Origin: Dugong dugon
Taxonomy: Eukaryota > Chordata > Mammalia > Sirenia > Dugongidae
Direction of reading: 5' to 3'
NCBI GenBank assembly: GCA_030035585.1
Contig: CM057464.1
Span: forward strand, 32,895,365 to 32,959,364
Length of the DNA: 64,000 nucleotides
The position numbers were made by a program, and so were the translations under genes. Below the pieces are notes generated by a model, which saw only the letters and a program-made list of their open reading frames with translations, did not search any database and had not been told where the DNA came from. Of this stretch, positions 61,931-64,000 are shown piece by piece; positions within the stretch are counted from its first letter, which is position 1, and each line of letters opens with the position of its first letter.

Positions 61931-63417
61931 TTTTAATTCTTTTAATATGAGAGCCTAACAAATATCATGGATGTGGTTTTTAATGATTTGGGGGGGAAAA
62001 AAAAAGACAGCCTGTGGAGACAGCAATTTGAGACAGCCGCACATTTAGGTTATTGCCAATTTGAAATCCTTGGTTTGTGAAGCCAAGCCCTAAGGGACAA
62101 GCCCAGTAACCGAGAAAGAGATCATAGCTAAAGAAATAAAAATGACAAGCATAATGGAAGCTCTGCGAAAGGACTGTCAGAGTGTCAGCTCATGAATGGT
62201 AATTTCACCAGACTGAGATTGAATAATTCATAGATTGAAATTACCCTGCTTTCACCTTTCCGTTTAAACCGGCATGATCTGAATCTCTAATAAATTTTCA
62301 AGATAAAGTAAAATGCCAATCTGAATCTGAAGAGCCTTTTAAAACCAGATGCTGTCTCCTGAATCCTCCGGTATCTTTCACAATTATCCTGTGAGAACTG
62401 CACTTCGTCATGAAGCACCATTACCAGGGAAAATGACTGTGATTATAATAGCAACAATAGAATGCCATCAGACAATCTCTAATTCATCTCATTTGCTAAG
62501 ACTGACTTGTGGTGTCAAAGCCCTTTGTATGTCACCATGTCTGGTATCCGTGGATCTGCCACCTGAACAAAAGTGGGGCACTGTGCATCCTACGTCAACT
62601 CTGAAAGGCTAGCAAAGAACACTCTCCTAGGTTACAGTGTCTCTTTTGTTTGGTTTGCAATTTTGTGTCTTGGGTTTTTTTTCCCAATGCCTATACCCCA
62701 AACACCTATTTGGGGAAAGGGTAAACCTGTCAGGGATTGTGGCTTATTCTTGGATACAGCAGAGCATTGGCTTGTTAATTTATATACCTTTATTTGAATG
62801 GCTACAAGCATGTGTTTACCAGGAGAGAAGATTCTGTTCTGAGGGAGGAGCTTTAAAATGCAGCTAAGATGAGGTGTATGTCTTTGTGTCTTCTTTGAAA
62901 CCCCCGTTTGCTTTAGGGTTGGCGAGTCCTTTCAAGGAACTGGAGTCCTGGTATGGTGTGTTTAAAAACTTCTCAGATTGAAAATAAACTCAAGGGATAC
63001 AAGCAGGAATAACTTTGTGTAGCTTTGATTAAAAGCATGTCTGTTCTATTCAGTGATTAAATGAAGCCTTGGTATGACTGGTTGTTTTTGTGTGTGCGTG
63101 CAATCTAGTAGAAGAAGTACGCACTAAAGATAACTTTTTTTCCTGGCAGACCACAGAATTCATCTTAGGGTACTTGTGCCATCCTCAGAAAGTGGCATGG
63201 TTTATAAATCGTCATTTGAGAGCAGACTGTAATCATTTAACAGGCACAAGGGCTTCTGGAATGTCTTTCAGTAGCATGAAGACCGTCTGTGGGTTCCTGC
63301 TACTCAAGTGATCTCTTTAAGTTTGATTGTCTAAGGTAGGGTATCTGAGGTCTGACAACACTTTGGGAGGAAGGGAGGTTTGAAGCACATCTGATTAACA
63401 TTCTGTTTTATTGATAG

Positions 63418-63508
63418 AGATCCCTGGCTCTGGTATGTTCCTTGATCCGTTATCACAGCTTACCCCTTCCCATATCCTGCACCCTCACAGTGCCTTTCTG
63501 AGAAGGAG
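63418..63508 (+). other. Candidate 91-bp noncoding exon
   Basis: The acceptor TTCTGTTTTATTGATAG precedes it and the strong donor AGGAG/GTAAGT follows. The pyrimidine tract is weak. It could belong to a plus-strand noncoding RNA such as the one suggested antisense to SOX4, but there is no direct link. Confidence 0.2.
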
Positions 63509-64000
63509 GTAAGTTGTATTTCTAATCATTTGTGTGATTGAGTGTGGTCATTGTTTGGTTTCAATGGGTACACATGCTTTTCACGTTATGCTTTCTTTCC
63601 ACTTACTGTTATTCTCGCTACCCTCAAAATAACTAACTTTTTTCCTAAGTACAAGTGAAAATGTGGTATTTTAAAAAGTGATTTAAATATAATTTTTGTT
63701 CCCTTTATATGCACTAAAGGCTTTAATGCTGTTCAAAGGAAAGGGGAAAGCAGTTCCTGCTTAGTGAATAATTTCTTTTTTCTAAAAATAGTAAGCAATT
63801 TACTGAATACCAATTATGTTACCATATTGTTTTCTTTAGATAGCTCACATTTCTAATACTGAACCTGTTATTCTTATCTTTCAAGAAAGAGGCTTGGCAG
63901 TTAGTTGACAAAGGTCTTTTCAAAAGTCCATACTGTCTATGTGCCAATGTGTTTTTACAGTCCTTATATTCTGCAAAGAATTTTTACTGTCTGGCATTTT

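Larger units (their letters stand above)
60545..64000. other. Repeat-poor noncoding block, candidate regulatory region
   Basis: About 3.5 kb in which I recognise no interspersed repeat, unusual in this window. No coding frame is convincing. A (GT)n lies at 61891-61930. A possible noncoding exon (63418-63508) is listed separately. The stretch 60800-62600 is the best candidate for conserved noncoding sequence. Confidence 0.45.

Overview
The window is mammalian nuclear DNA from an afrotherian, most likely an elephant-like paenungulate. Two things show this. A SOX4 coding region with an intact HMG box lies at the left edge. The rest is crowded with AfroSINE copies (tRNA-like head, tail ending in a GACTCGACGGCA-type motif), BovB-like RTE 3' ends, MaLR LTRs and L1 elements. 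No bacterial, phage or CRISPR feature is present. I did not find an undescribed biological system. What stands out is regulatory architecture around SOX4 and some unusual retrotransposon structures.

Layout. Bases 1-1209 (minus strand) hold 403 codons of the single-exon SOX4 gene; the last part of the protein, about 67 residues judged from the human protein, runs off the left edge. Its CpG-rich 5' leader and promoter occupy about 1210-2170. The remaining 62 kb lies upstream of SOX4. In other mammals this interval is a gene desert towards CDKAL1. I found no other convincing protein-coding gene. Bases 4.6-8.6 kb are almost repeat-free, carry two strong CTCF-like motifs in divergent orientation, and include a second CpG-rich tract (6.8-8.6 kb).

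From 9 kb onward the sequence is mostly layered repeats. Between 15.6 and 28.1 kb an old L1/HAL1-like element was split by a near full-length, dead L1 of 8.2 kb (16225-24457, 16-bp target duplication) and by two solo MaLR LTRs. A 936-bp Tigger-like DNA transposon follows (28088-29023). An L2 remnant spans 32.5-35.7 kb. Another old L1, interrupted by LTRs, and a MaLR 5' LTR with internal sequence fill 36.5-39.9 kb. From 41 to 44 kb lie an L2, a hAT-type element, a tRNA-Cys-like fragment and several AfroSINEs. At 49.7-51.7 kb an L1 5' end sits between target duplications but lacks its 3' end and any poly(A). RTE and AfroSINE insertions cluster at 55.5-57.7 kb. The last 3.5 kb (60.5-64 kb) is nearly repeat-free and is a candidate conserved regulatory block.

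How the parts relate. SOX4 is the only working gene seen. The unique intervals are candidate distal regulatory sequence for it. The AfroSINEs share their 3' tail with the RTE copies, which fits RTE-driven mobilisation. Repeat family names rest on recognition of consensus motifs, not on a database search.
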